A DNA stretch of 64,000 nucleotides from Persephonella sp964519345 (GCA_964519345.1 CAZFKX010000020.1:1-64000); one strand, 5' to 3'; shown: positions 34,499 through 43,741, numbered from the stretch's first letter. Translations and numbers: made by a program. The notes: a model not told the origin generated them from the sequence alone.

Positions 34499-35188
34499 TT
34501 ATATTTTCCTTATATCTATATATGATCCGAACTCAAAATCCAAAAATCTGTCCAGTAAAGTGTATATTTTGAGTGCTGCTTCCTCTGGACTCATTTTGGG
34601 AGATTCTTTTATTCTTTTAACCGATGGAAATTTTTTTTCGTCAGCAGAAAGAACAAATTTTTCAAGCATCGGTGTGAGTATAAGTCCAGGTGCAAGGGAT
34701 ATAAGGTGTGTACCTTCCATTTCTCTTGAGTAAAGTCTTATAAGCATGTTAAGCGCTGCTTTTGATATAGCATAACCATGCCATCCTCTATTTCCGTTTA
34801 CTGAGGCTCCCGAAGACACAGCTATTACCTGTTTTACTTTAATGTCTTTATAAATAAAATAATCAAGTATGACTTTATTTGCCCATACATTTATATCCAT
34901 CATCCTGTTCATTTCATATATTGGAGTATCATGTATATCCTTAAGTTCAGTCAACAGACCGGCATTTAAAAAAGCATAATCTATTTCCTTAATACCGTTT
35001 AAAATAATATCCATTGATCTGTATATGTTTTCAAGAGAATGAAGATCACAGTAAGAAAATCTTATCTTTCCTTTAAAATCTTCAGGAAGATGCCTGCTTA
35101 AAGCATAAACTGAGAATCCCCTTTCAAGAAAAACGTTTACTAAAGCCTTCCCAAGCCCTGATCCTATCCCTGTTATAAAAAGATTCAT
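34499..35188 (-). CDS. Short-chain dehydrogenase/reductase (SDR)
   Basis: NAD(P)-dependent classical SDR, 229 aa. The cofactor motif TGIGSGLGKAL is near residue 6, NAGLL near 75, and the catalytic Ser with YAISK (Tyr-x-x-x-Lys) near 150. The substrate is unknown. It is coupled by an ATGA overlap to the preceding unknown gene and is last in a kamA-like-guaA-unknown-SDR unit. Confidence 0.88.
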   Translation of the reverse strand: MNLFITGIGSGLGKALVNVFLERGFSVYALSRHLPEDFKGKIRFSYCDLHSLENIYRSMDIILNGIKEIDYAFLNAGLLTELKDIHDTPIYEMNRMMDINVWANKVILDYFIYKDIKVKQVIAVSSGASVNGNRGWHGYAISKAALNMLIRLYSREMEGTHLISLAPGLILTPMLEKFVLSADEKKFPSVKRIKESPKMSPEEAALKIYTLLDRFLDFEFGSYIDIRKI

Positions 35189-35559
35189 TCTTTACATCTC
35201 TTTCCTTCGAATATGGCATTATCTATAAATCTAAATATCCATTCTTCCAGATTGTTATAATCAGGATTGTGTTTACTTATCCATTTCTCATCATAAAAGA
35301 TCTCTGTTTCAATACTTCTGTGTATCTCTTCATCTCCAAAATTTACAAGAACAGCCTGCTCAACAACGGCAAGCTTTATATCTTCACCTAAACCGTCCAG
35401 TAGGCTTGTAATATCTCTATCAAACTCTTCATATGTAAGTATGATAAACTTATGTTTTATGATATCTCTTTTATCTTTTTCAACGATATAATGTATATCA
35501 AGAAGCTTTTCAATCACAGGTTTTGTAAATTTTATATTTCCTTTTATAATCTTTTTCAT
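35185..35559 (-). CDS. Unknown protein between guaA and an SDR gene
   Basis: A 124 aa soluble protein with no signal peptide or membrane helix that I can see. Start ATG 35559 shares its A with the guaA stop, so it is translationally coupled; a GTG three codons earlier lies inside guaA. The sequence mixes charged helices with a conserved-looking YEEFDRDITSLLDGLGEDI segment. I do not recognise a family. Its end overlaps the SDR start by four bases. Confidence 0.6.
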   Translation of the reverse strand: MKKIIKGNIKFTKPVIEKLLDIHYIVEKDKRDIIKHKFIILTYEEFDRDITSLLDGLGEDIKLAVVEQAVLVNFGDEEIHRSIETEIFYDEKWISKHNPDYNNLEEWIFRFIDNAIFEGKRCKE

Positions 35560-37097
35560 TATTCCCACTCTATAGTCCCTGGGGGTTTTGACGTTATGTC
35601 ATAAACAACCCTGTTCACACCTTTAACCTCATTTATTATTCTTCTCATAATCCTATCAAGAAGGTCATAAGGAAGTCTTGCCCAGTCCGCCGTCATACCA
35701 TCTGTTGATTCAACAGCCCTTACTGCTATAACTTTTTCGTACGTCCTGTAATCCCCCATAACTCCAACTGTAAGAACCGGAAGAAGAACAGCAAAAGACT
35801 GCCACAACTGTCTATACAGTCCTGCTTTTTTTATTTCTTCCACAACTATAGCATCAGCTTCTCTAAGTATTTCAAGATCATCTCTATTCACTTCTCCTAT
35901 AATCCTTATAGCAAGACCCGGTCCTGGAAACGGCTGTCTGTATATAATCTCCTCTGGAAGATCAAGCTCTTTACCAAGCTCCCTAACCTCATCTTTAAAC
36001 AGTTCCCTTAAAGGTTCTATAAGCTTAAGATTCATCTTTTCAGGAAGTCCACCTACATTATGATGCGTTTTTATAACTGCTGACGGTCCCTTTACAGAAA
36101 CGCTCTCAATAACATCTGGATAAAGGGTTCCCTGAACGAGGAACTCAACATCAGGTATTTTTTTAGCTTCTTCCTCAAATATCTGTATAAAAAGATTACC
36201 TATAATTTTCCTTTTTTCCTCAGGATCTGTAACACCTTTTAATGCATTCAGGAATCTATCTTTAGCATCAACAACAATAAGTGGTATATGAAAATGATCT
36301 CTGAATGTTTTTTCTACCTTTTCCCTTTCTCCCTTTCTTAAAAGTCCATTATCAACAAATATACATGTAAGGTTGTCCCCTATAGCATTATGAACAAGAA
36401 CAGCGGCTACTGAGGAATCAACACCTCCTGAAAGAGCACATATGGCTTTTTTATTCCCAACAGCCTCCCTGATTTCAATCTCTTTTTCCATAAGGAAACT
36501 TCCCATTGTCCAGTCCTGAGCGCATCCTGAGATCTGAACGGCAAAATTTTTAAGTATTTCCTTTCCAAGGTATGTATGGGAGACTTCAGGATGAAACTGA
36601 ACACCCCAGATTTTTTTCTCTTTGTTTCTGATCGCTGCAAACGGAGCGTTATATGTTCTTGCTATTGGCTCAAAACCTTCAGGAAGTTTTGTTACCCTAT
36701 CTCCATGAGACATCCAGACATGTATTTCATTTGGAATATCTATAAACAGATCCTGATGATCCATGATCTCAAGCTCAGCTCTTCCGTACTCATGTCTTTC
36801 TGCTTTTACAACCTCACCGCCAAAATGGTAAGTTATAAGCTGAAGTCCGTAGCATATTCCCAGTATAGGAATACCAAGATCAAAAACCCTCTCATCAGGC
36901 TTTGGAGCTTCCGGATGATAAACCGATGCTGGACCTCCTGAAAAGATAATCCCCCGTGGGTTATGGCTCATTATCTCTTCTACAGATGCATTAAAAGGAA
37001 GTATCTCACTGAATATATGGAGTTCTCTTATCCTCCTCGCTATAAGCTGTGTGTATTGCGAACCAAAATCTAAAATTATTATTCCTCTATGTTCCAA
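35559..37097 (-). CDS. guaA: GMP synthase (glutamine-hydrolysing)
   Basis: Converts XMP to GMP, 512 aa, full length. The N-terminal class I amidotransferase domain has GICYGLQ (nucleophile Cys near residue 82) and WGVQFHPEVSHT (His-Glu). The ATP-PPase domain has the ALSGGVDSSV P-loop near residue 223, and the C-terminal dimerisation domain ends YDITSKPPGTIEWE. The start is TTG with an AGAGGT site. It lies 13 bases downstream of the kamA-like gene. Confidence 0.97.
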   Translation of the reverse strand: MEHRGIIILDFGSQYTQLIARRIRELHIFSEILPFNASVEEIMSHNPRGIIFSGGPASVYHPEAPKPDERVFDLGIPILGICYGLQLITYHFGGEVVKAERHEYGRAELEIMDHQDLFIDIPNEIHVWMSHGDRVTKLPEGFEPIARTYNAPFAAIRNKEKKIWGVQFHPEVSHTYLGKEILKNFAVQISGCAQDWTMGSFLMEKEIEIREAVGNKKAICALSGGVDSSVAAVLVHNAIGDNLTCIFVDNGLLRKGEREKVEKTFRDHFHIPLIVVDAKDRFLNALKGVTDPEEKRKIIGNLFIQIFEEEAKKIPDVEFLVQGTLYPDVIESVSVKGPSAVIKTHHNVGGLPEKMNLKLIEPLRELFKDEVRELGKELDLPEEIIYRQPFPGPGLAIRIIGEVNRDDLEILREADAIVVEEIKKAGLYRQLWQSFAVLLPVLTVGVMGDYRTYEKVIAVRAVESTDGMTADWARLPYDLLDRIMRRIINEVKGVNRVVYDITSKPPGTIEWE

Positions 37098-37110
37098 ACT
37101 ATTACCTCTT

Positions 37111-38427
37111 TTAAACTTTTTCTTCTTCTAATTTTAACATTTCTCTCAGTTCTTTCTCATAGAAAAACTCCTCACCTTCAACAGGTTCAAGATCGTTTAA
37201 CCACATTGCATTCTCATTGTACTTTGCAAAAAAGGGTTTTCCCACCCAGTCAGGATTTCTTCCCTGTAAGAAATCAAGAACCATAACCTTTTCACCAAAT
37301 ATCTCCGAAACTCCAAGTATTCTCACCTTTCCAGGAGTTGCTGACATTGACGGTCCTTTAACTGTTCTTGCAAGACCGCTTGTTTTTTTGTATGCATCTT
37401 TAAATATATTCCATGCTCTAACAAGCGGTACTCCAAAGTAATGCTGTGCTCCTGTATCTCTTGCCATAAACATGTAATAAGGTATCATTCCCATGCTTAC
37501 CTGGTCTTTCCACATAGTAGCCCAGATTTCAGAACTATCATTTATATGTCTAAGAACGGGAGACTGAGTCCTTATAACAGCTCCTGTCTCAAGTATCCTA
37601 TCAACAGCCTCTCTAACAACATCTGTTCTGAGTTCTTTATAATGATTAAAATGAGCCATGAAGGCAAGATGATATCCTTTATCAACAATTTCCTTAAAGA
37701 GGTCTAACAACTCCTGTGCATCATCATCCTGCGTAAATCTATAAGGCCAGAATCCAAGAGATTTTGTTCCAATTCTTATAGTTTTCAGATGAGGTATGTC
37801 TGCATCAAGAACAGGCTTTATATAGCTTTTAAAAACCGATGTTTTCATTATAAGTGGATCGCCGCCTGTAAAAAGAATATCAGTTATCTCAGGATTTTTT
37901 CTGATATACTCAATTAGGATGTCAACCTCTTTCATAGCAAACTTCAACTCATTTATACCTACAAACTGAGGCCATCTAAAACAAAAAGAACAGTATGCAT
38001 GACATGTTTGACCCTGCTTAGGAAAGAAAAGAATGGTCTCCTTATATTTATGCTGAGCTCCGTGAAGCTTAAAACCATTGACTTCAGGCACATTGTACTT
38101 TTGACCTGCAGGATGTGGATTTAGTTCCATCCTTATTCTGTTTGCTTCATCTTTTATTCTTTCCTGAGATTCTCCTCTTTTTAAAAGAGAAGCTATGATA
38201 TCGTAATGTTCAGGAAATAGCATATCTTTTTGAGGAAAAGTAAGTTTGAATATAGGATCATTTAAAGGATCTTCCCAGTTTATAAGCTGATCTATAACGT
38301 AATTGTTTACTTTAAAAGGAAATACCTGACCTACAACTTCTATATCAAACTTCTGTTTTTCCGTTAGATATTTTTCCACCTGTGGTATTGACCTAAAGTT
38401 TTTTACCGTATAGCTTCTATACCTCAT
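37111..38427 (-). CDS. KamA-family radical SAM aminomutase
   Basis: Radical SAM, PLP-dependent protein of the lysine 2,3-aminomutase family, 438 aa. The cluster motif CHAYCSFC (Cys near 140, 144, 147) and the SAM-binding FTGGDPL are clear. The Lys in SATPGKVRILG is the likely PLP lysine. The N-terminal region differs from the best-known AblA and EpmB enzymes, so lysine, glutamate or another amino acid could be the substrate. It is co-transcribed with guaA and divergent from a GNAT gene, which could acetylate a beta-amino acid product. Confidence 0.8.
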   Translation of the reverse strand: MRYRSYTVKNFRSIPQVEKYLTEKQKFDIEVVGQVFPFKVNNYVIDQLINWEDPLNDPIFKLTFPQKDMLFPEHYDIIASLLKRGESQERIKDEANRIRMELNPHPAGQKYNVPEVNGFKLHGAQHKYKETILFFPKQGQTCHAYCSFCFRWPQFVGINELKFAMKEVDILIEYIRKNPEITDILFTGGDPLIMKTSVFKSYIKPVLDADIPHLKTIRIGTKSLGFWPYRFTQDDDAQELLDLFKEIVDKGYHLAFMAHFNHYKELRTDVVREAVDRILETGAVIRTQSPVLRHINDSSEIWATMWKDQVSMGMIPYYMFMARDTGAQHYFGVPLVRAWNIFKDAYKKTSGLARTVKGPSMSATPGKVRILGVSEIFGEKVMVLDFLQGRNPDWVGKPFFAKYNENAMWLNDLEPVEGEEFFYEKELREMLKLEEEKV

Positions 38428-38586
38428 ATATACTACCTCCTAAAAAGCTAACTCTTAGAAAATTTAGAACTATTCTGATTTTTTGCGAATTTTTTTAAAA
38501 ATTGTTGAATTATTCAGGTTATCATTATATTAAAAATACTGTATAAAGGCAAACTTATAAAAAAATGATAAGTTTCTATAGAAAAT
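38428..38586. promoter_or_regulatory. Divergent kamA-like/GNAT control region
   Basis: TTATCA (38519-38524) and TATAAA (38542-38547), 17 bases apart, form a candidate GNAT promoter. An 8-base inverted repeat (AAACTTAT at 38551-38558, ATAAGTTT at 38568-38575) lies between it and the GNAT ATG. An AGGAGGTAG site serves the kamA-like gene on the other strand. Confidence 0.4.
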
Positions 38587-39075
38587 ATGGAAAAATTTGA
38601 AAATTTTCAAGGAAATAACGAAATAAAACTTAAAGACTACACGGACAGCTTCAAAAAAGAGCTTATTTCTGTGCTCTTTGAAGCATATCTTGATCTACCT
38701 GAGTACGGAGAACCATCTTATAAAAGTGCAAAAAGATATATAAACTGGCTCAAAAATCACTCCACATTCTTTAAGGTAGCATTTTATAACGATGAATTAG
38801 CAGGATTTGTCGTTGCCGATGCAAACTGGAAGGATCTATACGGAAAAGATATAGGAGAGATTCACGAACTTGCTGTCAGAAAAAAGTTCTGGGGAAAAGG
38901 TATAGGAAAGATATTACTTGAAGAGGCTGTAAAACATTTAAAAGAAAAAGGGAAAAAACAGATAGGTCTTTGGGTGGGCAGAAAAAATAAAAAAGCTATC
39001 AATTTTTATAAAAAGTACGGTTTCAATATCAGAGAAAGTTACCGAGACTGGCTCAGAATGGTAAAAAGTGAGTAA
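38587..39075 (+). CDS. GNAT family N-acetyltransferase
   Basis: Acetyl-CoA-dependent N-acetyltransferase, 162 aa. The acetyl-CoA loop ELAVRKKFWGKGIGKILLEEA (about 100-120) and INFYKKYGF (about 140-150) are the usual motifs A and B. The acceptor is unknown; it is shorter than characterised beta-lysine acetyltransferases (AblB). No clear ribosome site is seen. It is divergent from the KamA-family gene, and its last 37 bases overlap a convergent deacylase-type gene. Confidence 0.83.
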   Translation: MEKFENFQGNNEIKLKDYTDSFKKELISVLFEAYLDLPEYGEPSYKSAKRYINWLKNHSTFFKVAFYNDELAGFVVADANWKDLYGKDIGEIHELAVRKKFWGKGIGKILLEEAVKHLKEKGKKQIGLWVGRKNKKAINFYKKYGFNIRESYRDWLRMVKSE

Positions 39076-40124
39076 AGAACAGCTGTGTTGCTCATAAGTT
39101 CTTCTTCTGTTATATACTCTCTCTCCGTATGACTGTCAGCAAGTGAACCGAATCCAAACACAACACACTCCAAGCCTACTTTTTTAAAGTTTGCAGCATC
39201 AGTCCATGAAGGCATAATACCTTTTGGTGCCGATCTTCCGAAAACATATCTGTATGCTTCGGATACTTTCTTAAAAATAAAACTTTCTGGAAATGAAATA
39301 AAATCTTCTTTATCTATACCTTTATAATATGCACCTGGAATATCTTTAATTACTGTTTCTATTACTCTTTCTATCTGATCAGCCTTCTCTCCTTCATAAA
39401 CTTTTATTTCTGCAAGTATCTCAGCTGTATCTGGCGTTAAGTAATGTTTCCATCCAGATCTGAAACAGAGTATATTAATCTCCCTTCCCAACCTCGACTC
39501 AAGTCTGCTTATAGTTGAAAATATCTTTTTTGCAGGATTTTCGGATCTTTCAAACTCTGAAGCATGATATGAAACAGTTTCTACCTTAAGACTAAACTCA
39601 ACAGATCCCATCTGTTTTATACAGACCTGCCCGTATGTTGGCTCAAGAACAACAGCATAACTTATACGATCAAGCTTATTAAGAAGTTTTTGCGATCCAA
39701 GAGCCGAGTTGTTTTCCTCATCAACAGTAAAAGCTAAAGACACAGGTATTTCCCTATCTGGATATTTTTCTCTGAAAAGATCAAGAGCTGTTATCAATGA
39801 GGCAATGAGTCCTTTGGTATCGGCAGCTCCTCTCCCATATATCTTTCCATTTTTTTCAATAGGACTGAAAGGGTTCTTCATTTTTATTGGAGGAACGGTA
39901 TCAACATGAGTATTTATAAGAACAGGCTTTGACGGATCTATACTTATCAGGTTGTAATCTTTATCTTCGACAGGCTGTCTCTCAAAACTTATATAATCAA
40001 GCCTTTTTTCAATATACTCTAAAATTCTGCTGAAATCTCTATAACTTGGAATTGATATAAGATTGAAAAGTTCCTTTTTTGCCTTTTCTAAAGCCTTCAA
40101 ACCGAGTATCTCTGTTCTCTCCAT
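39039..40124 (-). CDS. M20 family metallopeptidase/deacetylase (ArgE/DapE-like)
   Basis: Dizinc amidohydrolase, 361 aa. NTHVDTVPP (metal His), YGRGAADTKGLIAS (bridging Asp) and FTVDEENNS (catalytic Glu) are in standard order, and GFGSLADSHTEREYI supplies the final His. Candidate substrates are N-acetylornithine, N-succinyl-diaminopimelate or N-acetyl-lysine; sequence alone does not decide. The start lies inside the molybdopterin gene (28-base overlap) and the end overlaps the GNAT gene. Confidence 0.85.
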   Translation of the reverse strand: MERTEILGLKALEKAKKELFNLISIPSYRDFSRILEYIEKRLDYISFERQPVEDKDYNLISIDPSKPVLINTHVDTVPPIKMKNPFSPIEKNGKIYGRGAADTKGLIASLITALDLFREKYPDREIPVSLAFTVDEENNSALGSQKLLNKLDRISYAVVLEPTYGQVCIKQMGSVEFSLKVETVSYHASEFERSENPAKKIFSTISRLESRLGREINILCFRSGWKHYLTPDTAEILAEIKVYEGEKADQIERVIETVIKDIPGAYYKGIDKEDFISFPESFIFKKVSEAYRYVFGRSAPKGIMPSWTDAANFKKVGLECVVFGFGSLADSHTEREYITEEELMSNTAVLYSLFTILSQSR

Positions 40125-40687
40125 GGATCTCCAAGAATATGGTATCCCCTCTGTTCCCAGAATCCTGGTTTATTTTCAGGTAAAAACTGTATGCCTGAAA
40201 CATGTTTTGCACTTTTCCAGGCGTAAAGTTTAGGAACAACAAGCCTTAAAGGATATCCATGATCTGCCGGTAATGGTTTGTCAAAAAGCTTATATGCAAA
40301 AATAACATCATCGTCAAAAAAATAATCAATAGGTATATTTGTTGTGTAACCATCCAGAGAGTGTATCATAACAGCCTTTGCACTGTCCTTTATATTGACA
40401 ATATTTCTTAACTCAACCGACATAAAACCCGTCCATAAAACATCAGGACAGCTCCATCTTGTGACACAGTGAAAATCTGCTAAAAGATTAACCTTTTCAA
40501 TATCAAGTATGTCTTCCCATGTGAGTACAACCTCTTCCTCAACTTCACCAAATATTCTCAGTCTGTAACGTGAAAGGTCTATATCAGGAGGATCTGATAT
40601 GCCCAGAACATGAAGTTTATTTGTCCAGTGCTGACCGGGAGGAAGTCTGTCAGACCTGCTGTTTATAGGGCTGACTATCTTTTTCAT
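40097..40687 (-). CDS. Small molybdopterin-dependent oxidoreductase (sulfite oxidase fold)
   Basis: A 196 aa protein with the catalytic domain of the sulfite oxidase/YedY family. Cys in DFHCVTRWSCPDVLWTG is the expected molybdenum ligand; LPADHGYPLRLVVPKLYAWKSAKHVSGIQFL is the conserved cofactor region. No signal or Tat motif is visible, so it looks cytoplasmic, unlike most relatives. The dimerisation domain of sulfite oxidases is missing. A GGAGAT site precedes the ATG, three bases after the PerR-type gene. Confidence 0.82.
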   Translation of the reverse strand: MKKIVSPINSRSDRLPPGQHWTNKLHVLGISDPPDIDLSRYRLRIFGEVEEEVVLTWEDILDIEKVNLLADFHCVTRWSCPDVLWTGFMSVELRNIVNIKDSAKAVMIHSLDGYTTNIPIDYFFDDDVIFAYKLFDKPLPADHGYPLRLVVPKLYAWKSAKHVSGIQFLPENKPGFWEQRGYHILGDPWREQRYSV

Positions 40688-40690
40688 TTA

Positions 40691-41086
40691 TCAGTTATCT
40701 CCACTGCACATGTTGCACACACCTGTGATAAGGATATCGATTCTGTGGATTATAAAATTTTTATTACCTATAATTTTCAGCCCAGAAAGATCTTCTTTCT
40801 CAACATCAAATATTCTTTCACAGGAGATGCATTTAAAATGATAATGTTCGTCAATTCTTCCATCAAATCTACTCTGCTTACCATCATTAATCTCTATTAT
40901 CTGACCGCTCTCTTTCAGTATCTTAAGATTTCTGTAAACAGTACCAAGACTTATATTTGGTATCTCCTTCCTTGCCTGCTCATAAATCCAGTCAGCAGTA
41001 GGATGTATATTTGTTGATCTTAAAATATCAAGTATTATCTTTCTCTGTTGCGTATTTCTCCTTTTTATATCATTGCCTTTTAGCAA
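40691..41086 (-). CDS. Fur-family regulator, PerR type
   Basis: Metal-dependent repressor, 131 aa, starting at TTG 41086 behind GGAGAGG. The winged helix contains HPTADWIYEQARKEIPNISLGTVYRNL, close to PerR recognition helices. Two CxxC pairs (CISC and CNMC) form the structural zinc site, and the HYHFKC segment gives metal ligands. PerR rather than Fur is judged by this motif and by a PerR-like box upstream. It heads a unit with the molybdopterin and M20 genes. Confidence 0.83.
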   Translation of the reverse strand: MLKGNDIKRRNTQQRKIILDILRSTNIHPTADWIYEQARKEIPNISLGTVYRNLKILKESGQIIEINDGKQSRFDGRIDEHYHFKCISCERIFDVEKEDLSGLKIIGNKNFIIHRIDILITGVCNMCSGDN

Positions 41087-41115
41087 TGTATCAACCTCTC
41101 CTTGTTTATTTTGTG

Positions 41116-41130
41116 TTATAAATATAATGA
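41116..41130. promoter_or_regulatory. Candidate PerR box upstream of the PerR-type gene
   Basis: The 15-base site matches 11 of the 14 defined positions of the Bacillus PerR box (TTATAATNATTATAA). It lies 30 bases upstream of the regulator and could mediate autoregulation, possibly also touching pyk. Confidence 0.35.
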
Positions 41131-41156
41131 CGAATATATAGAATATATATGATTAT

Positions 41157-41175
41157 TGTTATATTTTCAATAACA
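41157..41175. repeat. Inverted repeat upstream of pyk
   Basis: TGTTAT and ATAACA flank seven bases, 17 bases before the pyk ATG. It could be an operator for pyk or simply AT-rich chance symmetry. Confidence 0.3.
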
Positions 41176-41192
41176 TATAAAGAGGTCTGAAT

Positions 41193-42635
41193 ATGAGAAG
41201 AACTAAAATAGTGGCAACTCTTGGTCCTGCAACAAGCTCAGAGGATATGATACAGAAGTTAATACTTGCAGGTGTTGATGTTTTTAGATTTAATTTCTCA
41301 CATGGAGATCATGAGATACACCTCCAGAATCTTAAAAAGGTAAGGGATTTATCTAAAAAATCTGGAAAACCTATCGCTGTTCTTCAGGATCTATCCGGAC
41401 CAAAAATTAGAATTGGGGTTGTCGAGGAACCTTTTTACCTTCATTTTGAAGAGAAAATAAGAATTGTCAAAGAAGACGTTGTAGGAAATAAGGAAAGGAT
41501 AAGCATAAACTATCCAGAGATTTTAGATCAGCTTGAAAAGGGAAGCTATATCTACATATCAGACGGTTCAATAAGACTTCAGGTGATTGATAAAGATATA
41601 GACGGCATAACAGCAAAGGTGATAGTTGGAGGCATGGTATCTTCAAGGAAAGGCATTAACTTTCCAAACGTAAAACTGAATATACCCTCAATTACAGAAA
41701 AAGATAAAAAAGATATAAAGTTTGCAATAGAGGAAGAGTTTGATCTGATAGCTCTATCTTTTGTAAAAACGGCTGAAGATGTAATACAGGCTAAAGAGAT
41801 AATAAAATCTTACGGTGGTGATACCCCTTTGTTTGCAAAAATAGAAAAACATGAGGCTATTGAAAATATAGACGGGATTATTGAAGTGTCCGACGGAATT
41901 ATGGTAGCAAGGGGAGACCTTGGCGTAGAGATAGACATGGAAAAAGTACCTGTTTTACAGAAAATGATAATAAAAAAAGCTAATGAAAAGGGTAAACCTG
42001 TTATAACTGCAACACAGATGTTAACATCAATGGTATCCTCACCAAGACCAACAAGGGCAGAAGTTTCCGATATAGCAAATGCCGTTCTTGACGGAACCGA
42101 TGCTGTCATGCTTTCTGATGAAACAACAGTGGGAAAGTATCCTGTTGAGGCTGTCAAGGTTATGGAGAAAACCATCTGTGAAACGGAAAAAGTATATCCA
42201 TTTTTTACAGAAAAGGAACACATACCAACGGATCCTTCACTTGCTGTAGCCTATGCAAGCAACTCTCTCGCAAAAAATCTCAACGGAAAGGCTATAGCTG
42301 TTTTTACAAAAACAGGCAGAACTGTAAGAAATGTTGCAAAATTCAGACCTAAATGCCCTGTTCTTGCCCTAACGCATGATGAAAAAACATTAAGGAGATT
42401 GAATATAGTCTGGGGAGTAAAGCCTTATATGGTAGTAAAAGAGGAAAAAGATACAGATAGAATGCTATGTGAGTTTATAGGCAAAGCTTATACAGAGGAT
42501 TACAAAACAGATGATATTGTTATCACACTCATAGGATATGTTGGAAGTATCCCTGGATCAACAAATATTATAAGAATATTAATGGAAGGAGACGTGAAAC
42601 AGCTTCTTAAAGAATGCAGGATCAGTCCAAGATAA
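41193..42635 (+). CDS. pyk: Pyruvate kinase
   Basis: Glycolytic enzyme making ATP and pyruvate from PEP, 480 aa. RTKIVATLGPATSS at the start, FRFNFSHGDHEIH, IMVARGDLGVEIDMEKVP and KPVITATQMLTSMVSSPRPTRAEVSDIANAVLDGTDAVMLSDET (in pieces) are diagnostic. The C-terminal allosteric domain is present. AGAGGT precedes the ATG. Its last 14 bases overlap the convergent GGDEF gene. Confidence 0.97.
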   Translation: MRRTKIVATLGPATSSEDMIQKLILAGVDVFRFNFSHGDHEIHLQNLKKVRDLSKKSGKPIAVLQDLSGPKIRIGVVEEPFYLHFEEKIRIVKEDVVGNKERISINYPEILDQLEKGSYIYISDGSIRLQVIDKDIDGITAKVIVGGMVSSRKGINFPNVKLNIPSITEKDKKDIKFAIEEEFDLIALSFVKTAEDVIQAKEIIKSYGGDTPLFAKIEKHEAIENIDGIIEVSDGIMVARGDLGVEIDMEKVPVLQKMIIKKANEKGKPVITATQMLTSMVSSPRPTRAEVSDIANAVLDGTDAVMLSDETTVGKYPVEAVKVMEKTICETEKVYPFFTEKEHIPTDPSLAVAYASNSLAKNLNGKAIAVFTKTGRTVRNVAKFRPKCPVLALTHDEKTLRRLNIVWGVKPYMVVKEEKDTDRMLCEFIGKAYTEDYKTDDIVITLIGYVGSIPGSTNIIRILMEGDVKQLLKECRISPR

Positions 42636-43638
42636 CCTCAACCCTGTTTTTATTATTTCTTTTTGCTTTATAGAGAGCTCTATCTGCTCTCTTAATAGCC
42701 TCAACAAGGAACTCTCCTTTCTTAAGCTCTGTTATACCAATACTTACAGTAACCTTAAAATCTTCCTCAAACTCAAGGTTTTCTATCAATCTTCTTATCT
42801 TTTCAGCAACCACCTTTGCCTGATCTATATCTGTCTCGGGAAAAAATATAATAAACTCTTCTCCACCCCATCTAACAAAAAGATCTTTCTTCCTTATATT
42901 ATCTTTAATAACATTGACTATCTTTTTCAAAACTTTATCTCCAACATTGTGTCCGTAAGTATCATTTATTTTTTTAAAATCATCTATATCCATTATCATG
43001 AAAGATGCGGGAAATATATCTTTCCTGTTTATAATTGAGTTATATATAGCTATAAAAGATCTTCTATTAAGAACCTTAGTAAGCGGATCGTAATGTGCCT
43101 GAAACTCAAGTTTTCCTTTAACTTCTCTTTTTGCGATAATAACAAGTATCCCTAAAACAATAAATGTAAGAATTCCATTTATACTAAAAATAACTATAAA
43201 ATAGCTTATATTTTCTTCAGAAAGCTTTTGATACCTATACGTAATCTCATTTGCCATATACCAGCATCTTTCAGAAACTCCTATTAATCTCTCCGAATCT
43301 GCACCATCATATATTAACTTCTTAACATCCTCCCAGCAACTTTTCAGCTTTCCAGCCTCAGAATGTCCAGACGTTAAAGGAAGATAGAGATATTTTTCTT
43401 TATCAACAAGATTTCTCACATAGTAATCAACTATATCAATCAGCTTTTCAGGGGGTGATTCTGTTAAAGATAGTTTCACTATCCTTTGTATATTTCCTCT
43501 TATCTTCCCTGAAAGGTTTATAACCTCACTTGATTTTTTAATATTATTCATCATAAAAAACAGGAAAATATTGTTCACAAGTATCAAACTTATCAAGACA
43601 AATATCAGAATGAAGATCTTTTTTGATATAGTTCCCAT
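42622..43638 (-). CDS. Membrane diguanylate cyclase (GGDEF)
   Basis: A 338 aa signalling protein. Membrane helices at about residues 7-28 and 148-168 flank a periplasmic helical sensor that contains LSGKIRGNIQRIVKLSL, resembling nitrate/PilJ-type sensors. The GGDEF domain (about 180-338) has RWGGEEF as the active site and an inhibitory I-site RKKD exactly five residues upstream. Synthesis of c-di-GMP with product inhibition is expected. No EAL or PilZ gene lies nearby. Confidence 0.92.
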   Translation of the reverse strand: MGTISKKIFILIFVLISLILVNNIFLFFMMNNIKKSSEVINLSGKIRGNIQRIVKLSLTESPPEKLIDIVDYYVRNLVDKEKYLYLPLTSGHSEAGKLKSCWEDVKKLIYDGADSERLIGVSERCWYMANEITYRYQKLSEENISYFIVIFSINGILTFIVLGILVIIAKREVKGKLEFQAHYDPLTKVLNRRSFIAIYNSIINRKDIFPASFMIMDIDDFKKINDTYGHNVGDKVLKKIVNVIKDNIRKKDLFVRWGGEEFIIFFPETDIDQAKVVAEKIRRLIENLEFEEDFKVTVSIGITELKKGEFLVEAIKRADRALYKAKRNNKNRVEVILD

Positions 43639-43741
43639 TATTAATCAATTTATAATAATAAAATTTTCTGTCTTTTATAAACTTTTACATATAAACTTTT
43701 ATAAAAAATAATCTTGTTTCAACTATTAATGATAATTAATA

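Noticed and set aside
36407..36941. Long frames on both strands within guaA
   Set aside because: guaA is intact and diagnostic in its own frame; these are alternate-frame shadows.
43660..43720. Direct repeat of ATAAACTTTTA upstream of the GGDEF gene
   Set aside because: It is very AT-rich and short; chance repetition cannot be excluded.
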